Shown here: piece after piece, positions 12,740-24,789 of the stretch
Layout: the number at the start of each line of letters is the position of its first letter
Numbering within the stretch: position 1 is the stretch's first letter
Assembly (NCBI GenBank): GCA_963969365.1
Contig: OZ017756.1
Location: forward strand, 744,001 to 808,000
Source of the DNA: Asterochloris sp. CNOR1
Taxonomy: Eukaryota; Chlorophyta; Trebouxiophyceae; Trebouxiales; Trebouxiaceae
Length of the DNA stretch: 64,000 bases
Reading direction: 5' to 3'
Notes under the pieces: model-generated
Database searches by the model: none
Seen by the model: only the letters and a program-made list of their open reading frames with translations
What the model was told of the DNA's origin: nothing
Made by a program: the position numbers and the translations under genes

Positions 12740-12865
12740 GATTCCCGCCTTGCTTTTCATTTTGAGTACTGTCTCCCCTGCCCATCAAAGTTTGCCAGCT
12801 AATGAGCAGCAAATTAAAACAGTAAAGATCATGGTTTCGTAGGAAGGGCAGCTGCTGCAGGAGTC

Positions 12866-12879
12866 TGTAAGCGCTGTAA
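12866..12879 (+). terminator. Candidate poly(A) signals TGTAA for argininosuccinate synthase
   Basis: TGTAA occurs at 12866-12870 and 12875-12879, 127-140 bp past the stop. This is the usual chlorophyte poly(A) motif. If used, the transcript would end very close to, or overlap, the 3' end of PEX16, whose stop is at 12906 on the other strand. Confidence 0.45.
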
Positions 12880-12905
12880 CATCAAGTCAATGGTACCATG
12901 CGAGT

Positions 12906-15900
12906 CTAGCTGGCTGCAGTGTATGTGTAGTACCCTTGGATGCCACACAGAATCTCAACTGCCTTTGAGGTAAGGGTGCCCAGCAGAGGAATGTAGCCCA
13001 GCCACTGCTCTGCTGTCGCCACGCCGCCCCTGCACAAAGTCAAGCAGAGCTGTGGCGACATGCTTGTGCCTCACTGCTGGGCGAGGCGGAAGAGAAGGCT
13101 TTAACATAGATGCTGCAGGATGAGCTCACAAGGTCCGCAGAACCAGAAACTTTAGCTATGGAGGCATCGCTGACAGCGCGCTTTTGCTGGAACAATCATA
13201 AACCCAACAGTGCATGGGCAGCCCACCTGGTATAGGCCTCAAAGAAGGGACTCCTGATAAGATAAAACATCCATAGCAGCTTGCGTCGCGTGATCTCCCG
13301 CTGCTCAGCAGGCGTCAACCTGCAGTGTGCAGATGCCTCAACACCTGACAACAAGATTTGGGCTGAGGGGGGACTGCCTTGCGGAGCTGTCCACCATTTA
13401 AAGAGCTTGCACAACACAACGGCAGAGCACCAGCAGCACAGGCGCTGGTGCAGGGCCATGAGCCTGGGGCCACAGAACGAAACAGGGCCTGACATGCACC
13501 AGGGACAGCCATCAGTGCGGACCTGGATTGCTCTGTCAAGCATGCAGATGTCGGCAGAGCCAGCTTACACCAGACGGACCTGAAGCTGCGCGGCATGTAC
13601 AGCCGCTGGATACAGTCGGTTGGCCGCTGCACCTGAGCAGTGGTGGCTGCATGCACGCCAGCAGCCGTCATCCGGCTGCTGACCACCTCAAGTGCCAGGG
13701 AGACCAGCCATGGTTTCCAGCTGCGGCGGCCATACCTGCACCAGGCAAGTGGGCATAAGGGCTGGCATGTGGGGTGAGTCAGATGAGCGTGCAGCCTGGG
13801 CTGGGGTATTCTGAGCTGACTGTAAGTGAATAAGAGCAAGCTGCCCTGACTGGGGGCGACTTGGAGGCAGAGTGGTTGGGGCTGCTCGGGGCATGAAGGG
13901 CATGGCCTCCAGCACCCAGCATAAGCAGCTTAGACAGCCCCTGCCAAGTGTCAGGACCCACTGATGCCGAGCTCTTCAAGCCTGCTCAGAAGGACACAGC
14001 ACGTTTGCACTGCATCAAAGCAGCCCCAAGCAGGCCAGCCGTGCGCAATTGGAATGCACACCGGCATTCAGAACCCCTTGGAGCCACTCACTTCTTCAGC
14101 ATGAGGACATAGAGTAGTGGCCGCAGGATGAACAGCCACTCAGCGGCAGTGATGGTGCGCATGCCGGCGTGGCCCCGTGCCCGCGCCTCTGCAGGCTTCG
14201 CAGCAGCGCCCTGGTGGCTGCTGGATGCAGCCTCAGTGCCTGCAGCTGCATCTGCAGGCAGTACACAGCCCTCAGGGTCCAGCTTGGTGCCATGAAGCAC
14301 TCTGCCTGCTGAACCCAGATCTGACAGCAGAGAGGGCCTGTGACCGCTGATGGAGCCCCTGCTTGGCGCTTGGAACTCACGTCCAGCAGTTGAGCTGACG
14401 GCAATGCAGGCAGCCATGCAGGGGACAAAGCTGTCCCCTTGCTTCATGCCTGCAGCAAAGCGCACAGTATGGTGGCTGGCATGGGCACACGTCTGGGAGG
14501 GCCCACCTTGCTCGCCCTCATGCCCAGTGAGCGTGACAGGGCTGATTGTGGGAGACTCCCACCAGTAAGAGAAGCGACCACCAGCGTCCTGTGGGTGCGA
14601 CTCCGCCTGCAGCCGCACTGCTTCTGGCTGCTGCCCTGGGCTGCCAGAGGAGCTTGTCCCAGCTTCAGCCTGCACACAGTAATCTGCCACTGTCAGCCCG
14701 CACTCCACCAGCGGAGGCTGTCTGGTGTGAGCCATCAGCGCCAGAGGTTGGCAGTGGGTGCCCCGGCGCATGTCTGACCCACGGCAGAGAGGCAACGCGT
14801 GCCGCCGACCAGCGGACAGCCATCCTGAGGGACCACGTCTCCCTGTGCTGCATTTGGGCAAAGCAAGCCACACTCAGCCTGACCTGCTGGCTGCTGCTGG
14901 CTGGTGTTTGTGGTGCCTGCCGGCTGGCCAGCATGGAGCTGGTGGCCGCGACGGCCTCTCTGAGCCCCCGATGGAGCCCCCTGTCCTGGCAGTGGCGCTG
15001 GCGGAAGCGGGTGAAGGCTGCATACATGTCCTGCGCAGCAGCGGGGAGCAGGATACAAGCAGCCACATGATGGAGCAGCAGCAGGACACCGAAGAAAAGC
15101 TTGGCTGAGCCTTGGCGCAGGCAGTCATTGCATGGTGCATGAAATGCCAGGCAGGAAAGACGCGGCATGACTTGCTGGTGTCTTGGCAATGCATGTGCAT
15201 GTGGCTGCCTGGCAAGGCCCTGCACAGCACATTGTGGGCTGTAGGAGCACGTCTGTTGCCAAGCAGCAGATTGCCCACATGGTCGGGGCGGGCGCAGCGC
15301 TTCGCTAGGCCCTGCATAGCCCGCACCTGTGTGCGCTCGCCTGGCAGGTGCCCAACGCCCCCATCCGTCATCCCCATGTCTGTCAACATGCGGGTGCCTG
15401 GCGTGCTCAGGATCTTGAGCCTGAGAGCAGCTCTGCGGCACCAGGAGGCCAATGAGGTCTGGCCTGGCTTGCGGTCTGGCCCGGCTTGAGTGTTGCTCAT
15501 AGAACCCTGGCAGCCATGCTGTGCACTGCACGTAACAGCATGCAGAACAGCAAGAGCCACTGCACAGCAAAGCAAAGTTGGATGATACCCCAAGCAGCAT
15601 TCAACAAACAGCCCCTGACACAGCAGGTTGCAGCGAGCACTGATGGCGCGGGTCGCTGCTGTCAGCTGCAAGGACTTACTTAGCTGCCTCCAGCACAGCA
15701 AGTGGCTGGTATCTGGTGAGCCCTGTCTTGCCCTCCAGGTTGATAGCGCCAATTTCAACCAGCACCTCCACCTGTAGCCAGAGAGTTCATTGCTGTAGCA
15801 TGCTGCTGAGTCAAGGGTCTCTACCCTGCATCACAGAGACTGTGACAGGCCTGTGCCAGGTCTGTGCCAGCACGGCTGATAGTGCTGACTGAAGTGGTTG

Positions 15901-16309
15901 TTTCTGGGCCCGCAGGGAACAGCCAAAAGGGCTGGAGACTGCACATGCAATGGCCCATTGCCTGACCACACGTCAAGCGGGCTGTGTGGCCGGTAAGCAA
16001 GCGTCAGCACTGACATCTGCATGCAGCTCCGTAGACACCCGCAGAACGTCAGATGTTGCTCACCTGCTTGAGGGCGCCCAGCCAGAAGCTGAGTGGCTTC
16101 TGCTGCTTGCCCACGGCTTGTGGCTCCTCCTCCAGGATGCTCTCATGCACCAGGGACAAGAGCCCCAGCACTGAATTGATGGCCTCCAGCCTGAGCTCCG
16201 AGTCGCTGAAGCGGTCTGGCAGCAGCCATGTCAGGCTGGAGAGGCCACCCTCAATGGCATTGATCAAGTTGGCGTTCTGGCGCACAAAGGCCTTGTAGTG
16301 CTCCAACAT
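12906..16309 (-). CDS. PEX16: Peroxisomal membrane biogenesis protein PEX16
   Basis: PEX16 helps insert peroxisomal membrane proteins at the ER and peroxisome. Exon 1 (16064-16309) starts MLEHYKAFVRQNANLINAIEGG and contains LSSLTWLLPDRFSDSELRLE, the family N-terminus. Exon 2 (15680-15771) gives VEVLVEIGAINLEGKTGLTR. AAEWLFILRPLLYVLMLKK (about 14140-14088) is followed by YGRRSWKPWLVSLALEV (about 13720). LTPAEQREITRRKLLWMFYL is at about 13300, and the last exon ends GYIPLLGTLTSKAVEILCG then YYTYTAAS, stop at 12906-12908. The order matches plant PEX16. The central region (about 14180-14640) adds an Ala/Ser-rich stretch just before the first membrane segment. The exons between 14150 and 15650 are only partly resolved. 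Confidence 0.9.
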
Positions 16310-17147
16310 GATGACTGGCTGGGCAATGGCAGGGCAGGCTGGGAGCTGGCGCACTTCAGCTCATCTGCCTGGATCTGCAGCAGAGGATGAGTGTTGTTTC
16401 ATGCACTTGAAGAGAATAAACATGCAGGCCACCAACATGCGCACCTGGGTGGCAGAAGGTCGTCGAGCAGAAATGATGCTCTCCATGTGGGGACATCAGT
16501 CTCGGTGCGGCCAGGCCAGCTTCGGGATGGTGCCTGAAGAGATGGGCTGGATATGCACCTTGATGTCAGACTGGAGGAGGAGTGTCAGTCAGTCCGCTGG
16601 GAAGTTCAAAAGCGTTGTCAGGCATTCAGCAGCGCGGCACAGAGGGGCGACAGAGAGACAATGCTGATTGTGGAACCACCATGCAGAGGGTGCTAGCACT
16701 GGCAGAGCTTCTGGTGCTGCTGGCACTGTCTATGATTTGCACACCCCCAGACCGGCTCCAACGGGGAAAGCAGCAATGCCTTGTCATGGCATGGAGGCAG
16801 CTGCTGGCCTCAACGCCATGCTGTCCATGTGCATATGCCTCTGGCATGTTGCTTATTGGGTGCACACTGGCTCAGAATGACGCGCTGCTGCTCAAATCGT
16901 TTGAAGCCTGGGTCACTAGCCAGACATGTGCCAACAAGCAGCTGCTGTGCAGCATGCCCGCAGCCTGTGTCAGAGTGGCTGCTCAGGGTGTCATCTACAT
17001 CTTTGTTGGCAGGCCACCTGCACTGGCCTGCCACCTCATGCAAACCTTTGCATATCAAAGGCAGCAGCATAGCCGGCAACCCATACTTGAGATCTCCTGC
17101 AGGGTCACCTGGATGCAAGCCTGACAACCCCCTTGCATCTCACCCTC
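16310..17147. other. Spacer between divergent PEX16 and U2 snRNA genes
   Basis: This should carry the 5' region of PEX16 (-) and the promoter of U2 (+). Open frames across it look like chance. I looked for the plant snRNA upstream element about 70 bp and a TATA box about 30 bp before 17148 and saw no convincing match to either. Confidence 0.35.
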
Positions 17148-17338
17148 ATACCTTTCTCGGCCTTTTGGCTAAGATCAAGTGTAGTATCTGTTCTATGAAG
17201 TTTGATCGCTTCAACAAGTCTCAATGAGACTTTAACGATCATCTTAATTTCTCTGGGGGGTGCTCGCCATCACCTGGCTTGCCAGGCGGCAGCACATGCG
17301 TGGGCTGGGGCTCACACTCCACCCCAGCACGCGCACCC
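17148..17338 (+). ncRNA. U2: U2 spliceosomal snRNA
   Basis: The 5' end ATACCTTTCTCGGCCTTTTG continues as GCTAAGATCAAGTGTAGTA then TCTGTTCT, the near-invariant U2 start with the branch-point recognition element GTAGTA. Stem IIa pairs TGAAG with CTTCA around loop TTTGATCG. The last six bases of that loop (TGATCG) are complementary to downstream CGATCA, so the alternative IIc helix is also possible, as in other U2s. Stem IIb is AGTCTC/GAGACT. The Sm-site position reads AATTTCTCTGG. Stem III contains CCTGGC/GCCAGG and stem IV has GCTGGGG/CCCCAGC. The RNA ends near GCACCC. Length is about 191 nt, normal for U2. The exact 3' end is estimated. Confidence 0.95.
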
Positions 17339-17344
17339 TTTCAC

Positions 17345-18760
17345 CTAACTAACATTGCACCCTTCCACATCTCTTGCTGAGGTTAACCAAGGTTGACAGT
17401 CGAGGGGAGGGGGGAAAGGTGGAGGGCAAATGCTGGCCATCACGCTATCTTGTCGTCCTCTCACAGCCTGATCGACAGGGCTAGTTGCCAAGACCGACTG
17501 AGGTGACCCAGCATGCGTGGGGGCCTGCAGGGCCTGCAGGCGTAAGAGCAGTTCAGCTGCTGGAGTGCCATTCACGCTGAAGGCTGCTGGACAGGGTCTG
17601 CTGGTCTCCTGGCACGGGCACTGTCATCATTGCCACTGTGTCTTGGCAATTTGGGGCCACCCTGCAGGTGCTATGCCTTCCATGGCTCGGGGCCCCAGGT
17701 GGCTCATCATGCAGCCCTGCTGACCACGCTGGCTTGCTTTGAGCTGTCATGGTGTCCTTCACTGCCCATGCACTGGTGAAGGCTGTGCCAGGGGTCCTCT
17801 TCAATGATAGCAGCTTTCAGGTCTGAGGCGGCACATCGGCAGAAGGTGGCACTGTCCCAGACGCCCATGCACAGGCTGCCAGGGCAGCGGCCAGGCCTGT
17901 CATGTCAATCCCCAGCCTAAGAGGTAGGTGGCTGGCTGCTTTTGTGATCCACTCACCCTCCTTCCCGCGTTCTCCACCACAATCGCAGGGGGACATTGTG
18001 AGGGGGTTTCAATTGGACACTGTGAGAGGAGGGCGCCGGCTCTGCTCTAGCAGAGTCCCAGCCTACCAGAGATAATCCTGCCTGCTGTACACTTGGTAAA
18101 GTGGTAGCCGAGCAGCTGGCGCAGTGTTAGGTGGACCGCTACGCCTAGGCTTGATGGTCCCCCAGATGCCCGGAGCAGGTAAGTATGATGGTGGTTGGGC
18201 CTACCTGGCAATGTTCGACAGCAGCTCCCAGGGCAAGCGCCTCAAATACAAGTGCATCAGCTGATAGTTGATTAGGTACTGCCAGGCCACAGCAGGCTCG
18301 TGAGGGTTGAGGATGTGCCATTGGCTGCTGCAAGTCCTGGCATACAGAGTCACACATCTGGATGGTATGCACAGGACAGGACATGCGCACTGCATCTCAT
18401 ATGGAACTGAGCAGCAGCTCATGAGGGCTCTGTGCTATACCGTCATCCCAATGGTGCTCATTCCCAGATGTGCACAAGGTGTAACAGACCGTGGCTCATG
18501 AGGCTAGGCTGCCCTGCAAAATAGTTGCAGCTTTGGTCTACAATGGCAGGATTGGCTGCAGGCTCAAGCTGCCTATTGCTGCCAATGCTTGCGCTGGTCA
18601 GCAGAGCAGCATGCCAGTGCAGCATGCCATGATCTTGCAGCCAGAGAGACCAGGCTCAGACCCTAACAGCCTGCTGCAGCGGCTCCTGAGCCAGGATGTC
18701 CCAGAGGACACTCACATCATACAGATGATATGCACCAACACTCAGCAGAACTGTCACTGT
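17345..18760 (-). other. Exon-like segments of an unidentified minus-strand gene
   Basis: The best piece is 18205-18327, flanked by CTTGCAG and AG|GTAGGC. It reads SQWHILNPHEPAVAWQYL then INYQLMHLYLRRLPWELLSN without a stop. A second candidate at about 18061-18150 reads APAARLPLYQVYSRQDYLW before TG|GTAGGC. A third at about 17513-17578 reads VNGTPAAELLLRLQALQAP, and 18680-18750 reads VGAYHLYDVSVLWDILAQE. They could belong to one gene lying between U2 and catalase, but start, stop and identity were not found. The remaining sequence up to 19395 shows nothing I can name. Confidence 0.35.
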
Positions 18761-19395
18761 ATGGCGCTGTCACTAAGCAAGGATGTGCCCAGCATGTTCA
18801 ATGACCTTGCAGGCCAGGCAGGATGTGGGACAAGTGAGAAAGTTGCACCTGTTGCATGTGCCTAAAACCATTTTGTGGGAGGTCAGTCCTGTGATGGATT
18901 CAGATTCACGGGGGGCCATACAGCCTGCCGTCCTGAGGACCAGTGCTGCAGGCTGACCTCAATGGTGCAGCAGTCAGCCGCTTGTCAGACTAGCGAGCTG
19001 GCCCCACACAAGCTTAGGGTGCACCTGCTGTTCGCTCAGCTTGGAGCAAGATGGAAGAAGTTGCAACAGAAAACAAGTTTCATAATACAGAAACTGCCAC
19101 GCTGTCAACCACATTGCGCGGTTTGAGCCCACCTCACATCCGATTGCAGCTGCACCTCATTGTCAGAGGTGAGCTGCTGCTCTGCTGAGTTGAATTATGC
19201 ACTTGAGGCCGGTGTCGGCGGATCTCGGAGATACGCCAGCTGCACACCAGCCAGTGCTGCCACACAGCTCCTGCACTGCCTGGCACCGCCATCGCCTGCA
19301 GGCAATCAGTAAATATCCAGTGTCAGACTTGTGTCACCCTCTGTGCAGGTTCTTGTTTGCAAGTCCGGAGCCCAGGAAGTCCATAAACACTCAGA

Positions 19396-22300
19396 ATGGA
19401 CCCTCAGAAGTACAGGTGGGGCGCAGATTTGAAAAGGCATTGCGCCGCCTTGGCCGCCTTGCTGGCACCCCCATTCCATCGGGCGGCCGTCTCAGTACAG
19501 ATGCCATGTGCATGCGTGCTGGAGCACCCTGCATGCTTTCAAAACTCCATTGCATTTCAGTCCCTGCACTTGGGGCACTGGAGCCTTGCTCATACTGTCC
19601 ATCCTGAACCCATCTGGTCCTGATTTGGCCGCAGCTTGTTCCCAATACTGCCTGTCTGAAGTTTGCAGCGAAGCTGGCACTCGGACTCCCAGACGATGTC
19701 AGCCACCCTGCAGGCCCAGCAGTGCTTACGATGCACCCTACTGGACCACCAACACAGGCATGCCCATCTGGAACAACAACCAGAGCCTGACCGTGGGCGC
19801 GCGGGGCCCCGTCCTGCTGGAGGACTTCCACCTTGTGGAGAAAATCGCCCAGTTTGACAGGGAGCGCATTCCTGAGAGGGTGGTGCATGCGCGCGGCGCC
19901 AGCGCCAAGGGGTTCTTTGAGGTGAGGGTGCAGCAGAGGGCTCGCTGCTGCGAGGTACCTACGGCTGCCAGTCGGGGTCTATATCAGGCTGTGTGCTGGC
20001 GCTCCAGCTTCAGCTGTTTGCTAGGGTGGCCTATGTGGTTGTGTGCAGCACAGCGCCAAGGTCTTCTCAGGTGAGCCTGAGGATGTGAAGTGAGGTGCTG
20101 CACCCCTGCAGCCCCAGGTTGGTGGTTTTGAAAACCCTGGCTGAAGAGCTGGAGGGTGTTGCATGCTTGCAGGCACAGCATTGAGGGTGCTGCTGACGTG
20201 GGGTTGGGCATCACACATTTGGTCGGGCTAATGTAGCTCATCTTTATGGATGGAAGGAGGGCTCTGGCAGCGTCCCTTGTGCTGTAGAGCACCTTACCCG
20301 GGAAGGCTGCCAGCAGGGCAGGACTGCCCAGCAGCATACTTGAAGCTGCACACTCGCCGCCATCAGGTCCCCATCAACCAGTTGTCCGTGTCGCCTGCAA
20401 AGTTCAAGAAACCACTCCTTTGCTTGCAGGTCACCCATGACATCTCCCACCTGACTTGTGCGGACGTCTTCCGCGCCCCCGGTGTGCAGACCCCTGTGAT
20501 TGTGAGGTTCAGCACTGTCATCCATGAGCGGGGTTCGCCTGAGACTCTGAGGGACCCTCGCGGGTTCGCAGTCAAGTTCTACACACGCGAAGGCAACTGG
20601 GACTTGGTGAGTCAGCCTCTGCAACAGCACGTTGCGCAGGACTGTTCTCAGCATCTTGTGCTCTGAGGCCCTGCCTGCACCTGTGAGGGTTCTGGTGGCA
20701 TGAGGTGCTGACCACTTGCTGGTGTCAGACGCAGCTGTTGCTGAAGATGAGTTGCGGTCTGCAGGTTGGCAACAACTTCCCAGTCTTCTTCGTGAGGGAT
20801 GGCATCAAGTTCCCGGGTGAGCAGCAGCATCACCACAGGAAGGCGCATCTGGGCTGCAGTGGAAGCCCCTCCTGCTTTGGCTCACTTTGCAGTAGTGGTG
20901 CTGAGTCTGTCCTGCTGCTTTGGGTGCACACAAGCAGTGCATCTGTACCACATGTACAGTGCCAATGCTCCTACTGCTCTTTTGTCTGTGCAGCATGTCC
21001 TTAAGCTGCGCTGCGTCTGCAGACATGGTGCACGCCCTGAAGCCCAACCCCAAGAACCACATTCAGGAGGACTGGCGCATTGCTGACTTCTTCTCCCACG
21101 TGCCTGAGTCGATGCACATGGTGAGCAGCCAAGCTTCTGCTTTCCTTCTGTTGAGGGAGGCTGTGGGCGATGGCCCTAGCCTCTCTTGCCGAGCCTTCTC
21201 GCAGGCTCTGTCAAGCTGCAGCTGACTGGCAAACACTTATCATGCACCTTCATGTCTCTCTGTGCTGAGGACTGAACTCCTGACACCCCAGCTTTGCCCC
21301 TTGCAGTTCACCTTCTTGCAAGATGACCTTGGCATCCCTCTGAACTACCGCCACATGGAGGGCTTTGGAGTGCACACCTACACCCTGATCTCCCGTGAGG
21401 GCAAGGTGAGGGGTTCTGCTTGCACCCCAGCACCTGCCTGTTCGTCGCTGGCTGTCTGGCATGACTGCTGGCACGTCAGGCACAGGCGTCAGCGCTGCGG
21501 CATAAAGTCCAGCTGGCAACTGCTGCACATGCCTGCCTCAAACGACTGGCACAGCTGCTCCTGGGCAAATTCTCTAGCTGTGCCGGCCTGATCCTGGCCA
21601 CGTTGCTGCAGGTGACATATGTGAAGTTCCACTGGAAGCCCACTTGTGGAGTGAAGAATCTGCTGGAGCATGAGGCGGTGACTGTTGGCGGGAGCAACCA
21701 CAGCCACGCCACACAGGTGTGCTCCTGTCACCAGCCCTGCTGACAAGCCCCAAGCTGTGCACTGGGCTTGCTGTTCACTTGTGCAGTGTTGCGCTTCCCT
21801 GCATTGCTCGTTTGGTTTTGTCCCTCAGTTTCACCCGGGCAAGCTCTTCTTGCAGCAAAGGTCTCCCAGACAGTCTCACAGCAGTCTATTGAGGTCTGCC
21901 TTCTTCTCTGTTGCTGCAGGACCTGTATGACGCGATTGGTGCTGGGGACTACCCTGAGTGGACGCTGTGCATCCAGACCATGGAGGTCAAGGATGAGGAC
22001 AAGTTTGACTTTGACCCTCTGGTGAGACTCGACACCTGCTGTGCAGCTGCATGGCATGCATGTTGTACCGGTGATTGGCACTCTCACTGCGTTGTTGTCA
22101 AAGGCACCTGGTGGTCTGGCGCCTGCCAGCTGGCCTGTGCTGAGAATCAGTCCAGCACTGCACCTCAGCAACCTTTCCCGGAACCAGACGGTTGCTTCAA
22201 ATTGTATATTTTCTTTGACCTTAATGTTGCTTGCGTCTGCAGGATGTGACCAAGATCTGGCCCGAGGACTTGTTCCCCCTGCAGCCTGTTGGCCGCATGG

Positions 22301-24079
22301 TGCTGAACAAGAACCCCGACAACTTCTTCAATGAGAACGAGCAGCTGGCCTTCTGCCCTGCCCTTATTGTGCCGGGTAAGCAGACCAGGCAGCATCGCTG
22401 TGACTCATCCAAGTGGTGGAACATTGGGCAGTGTGCATTGCAGTATGAGGCATCATCTGCAGCAAGTGCATTTCCTATTGTGGAAGTGTTCGAGTGGGGC
22501 ATGCAGCATGTGCATTTCATGCAGGGACGCTGGTACTGCCTCAGCAGTTTACAGTCCTGGTGGTCTATGCTAAGGCCTAGCCTGTGGTGCCTACAGAGGT
22601 AACCTGCACACTCTCCCAAGCAGCTTGTAGGCTTCTCTGGCTTACAAAACATAGTGTACAGGACTGACAGTCCCCCTTTGCCCGCTCTTGCAGGCATTGG
22701 GTACAGCGATGACAAGCTGCTGCAGTCTCGCATCTTCAGTTACGCAGACACGCAGCGGCACAGGCTGGGGCCCAACTACCTGATGATCCCCGCCAATGCG
22801 CCCAAGTGCCCCCACCACAATAACCACCATGACGGGCTCATGAACTTCATGCATCGGGATGAGGAGGTGGGTGTTCGTTGTGTTGCTGCATGCTGCACAT
22901 TGCAGTTGGGCTGCTGCCTTGGCTGCTCCCTGTGGGCCCCAGCTGCAGGTGGGTTCAGCCCGCCTATGCTACATCTCATGCATGCATTGCTTGTGTGGCC
23001 TTGCCATTCGTCCTGCCGCCGTGCTGCCGGTCCAGGGCAGCAAGCAGGCTGCGCCCTCCTGCCTCTGGCCTGCATCTTTGGTGTCCCTGCTTGGCATGGC
23101 AGTGCAGCTCCCAGCTGGCAATGTTATATGATTCACCTTCATGCAAAGCAAGTCTCGCCGCTCAGTTTGTTGGCACTAACTCTGCCTTTTGGCCCAACCT
23201 GCAGGTCAACTACTTCCCCAGCAGGTTTGACCCCGTGCGCCACGCGGAGAAGTATCCCTACAACGACATGCCAGTGTCAGGGCGTCGGGAGAAGACCATC
23301 ATCCGCAAGGTGGGCTGGTGCTCTTCTGTGTCTGGGCGCTTTCTTGGCTGACAATGACACACAGCTCACGCCAAACATCAGCAGTCTGCAGTGGGCAAGA
23401 CAGGCTGCCCGGTGCCCGCCTTGGGCAGTGCGCGTCCTCAGCAGTGTTCTTCTGCAGCACGTCCCTTTCTCATTGTGCAAGCATTGCTGGGTGCTCATTG
23501 AGTCATGCAGCAGAGCAAGTGCTGCCTCAGTGTCTTGTGGTGCCATCGGGTGGCATGGCAGGCAGCTCATTCCAATGACAATGTGTTGGATGGGACCTGG
23601 TGTGGCCCATGCTAGGCAGAATTGCGTGCAAAAATAAGGTTGTTCCATGCACTGCAGGAGAACAACTTCCAGCAGCCCGGGGAGCGCTTCCGCAGCTTCG
23701 ACCCCGCCCGCCAGGAGCGCTTTGTCACTCGCATTGCCGGCATGCTGTCCGCTCCCCGTGTCACACAGGTGGGGCAAGCTCCGCATGCAGCTCTCGTGCA
23801 TGTTCTCTGTGCCCCTTATCAGGCAGCTTTGGGTGCGTCGTTGCAATGGGATACAACCCTTTGCTGTGTCTCTACTTAGGTTGTTGCCTATGCCCAGCCC
23901 TGGCCCCTGGCATGCCAAGCTGGTGGTTGACAGAAGCTGTCAAGCTGCTCTGTGTCCTTGACCAGACCAGGTATCTGCTGCAGGAGGTGCGCCGTGTCTG
24001 GCTGGGCTACATGTCTCAGTGCGATGCCAGTCTGGGGCAGCGCATTGCTGCCAAGGTGCAGGCAGCTGGGTCCATGTAA
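19396..24079 (+). CDS. CAT: Catalase, peroxisomal plant type
   Basis: This haem enzyme converts hydrogen peroxide to water and oxygen in peroxisomes. Thirteen coding exons join in frame: 19396-19415, 19714-19921, 20430-20606, 20765-20816, 21023-21120, 21307-21405, 21612-21716, 21920-22021, 22243-22375, 22694-22866, 23205-23309, 23658-23768 and 23984-24079. They give 492 residues, the plant catalase length. The protein starts [20 protein letters not shown]. The active-site segment [20 protein letters not shown] holds the catalytic His. [10 protein letters not shown] and HKWKPTCGV-like [12 protein letters not shown] follow. [18 protein letters not shown] holds the haem-ligand Tyr. The C-terminus is AAGSM, comparable to the SM/SI endings of plant catalases, so import probably uses a non-canonical signal. 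PEX16, needed for peroxisome formation, is the nearest named protein gene. Confidence 0.97.
19893..20078 (+). repeat. Possible echo of the catalase exon 2 end
   Basis: CAGCGCCAAGG..TTCT..AGGTGAG at the true donor (19900-19928) recurs at 20052-20076 in the following intron as CAGCGCCAAGGTCTTCTCAGGTGAG-like sequence, preserving a GTGAG donor. Confidence 0.5.
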
Positions 24080-24789
24080 AATTCTGGGCCAAAGGCAGCA
24101 CCCTGCTTTGTGAAGCCCTAACATAAAACTGTGGGACCTCTGTCTGTTCACAGGGAGCCACCAATTTTGCCTGAGGTCACTCAGCACTCCCTCTTATGTT
24201 TCATGTGTGTATGCATCGCTGTAGCCGAATTTGGCACTAGGCCATGTGTGAAGTTCCCCCCAGGCTGTTGCCCTTGCTTTCAGAGCCTTTTATGTTCTGT
24301 AATGAATACATACACTCAAATCATGATGCCCTGAAAAGATTGGAAGTCGTCAGTGGCTGTGGAATAGGTGTACAGGCAGCAGTGGCAGGCACATTCATCA
24401 ACAGAGCCAGCAGCTAGCATTGAACACATTGTCAAGACTGCTGTACACACCATCTGCAGCAAAGTAAATGGTGTCATGTATCTTGGCCTACAGATGATCA
24501 GCTGAGCACCATCGAATATGGCTGATGTCAAGTCACATGACCTGTGATTGAGTTGAGCAGCAGAAAAGATTGTCAGGCTCGTCTTTCAGTGTTCAATGCC
24601 CTGCTAAGAGGAAGTTTATGAATGCGCCAAGGGGGACACAAAATGAGTGTCACACTTTTCAAATCAGCCACAGCACAGTAACACACTGGGTCAAGAACGA
24701 TAGCTGGAGGCAGCTAGATGAGTGGCTGCTAGTAATATAGGCTGAAATTCACATGCCCATTTGCCGTGCACCCACATGGGGGATCAGTG
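24080..24789. other. Convergent 3' region, catalase and unidentified minus gene
   Basis: TGTAA at 24298-24302 is a plausible catalase poly(A) signal, giving a 3' UTR of about 220-240 nt. The rest is relatively AT-rich, with no frame or repeat that I can support. Confidence 0.4.

Noticed and set aside
14665-15758. Overlapping open frames of about 300 codons on the minus strand
   Set aside because: They are on the PEX16 strand, but most of their length is intron. Only short parts match PEX16, so they are not separate genes.
22654-23637. Open frame of 327 codons on the plus strand
   Set aside because: It starts in catalase exon 10 and runs through introns. Only the exon portion matches catalase.
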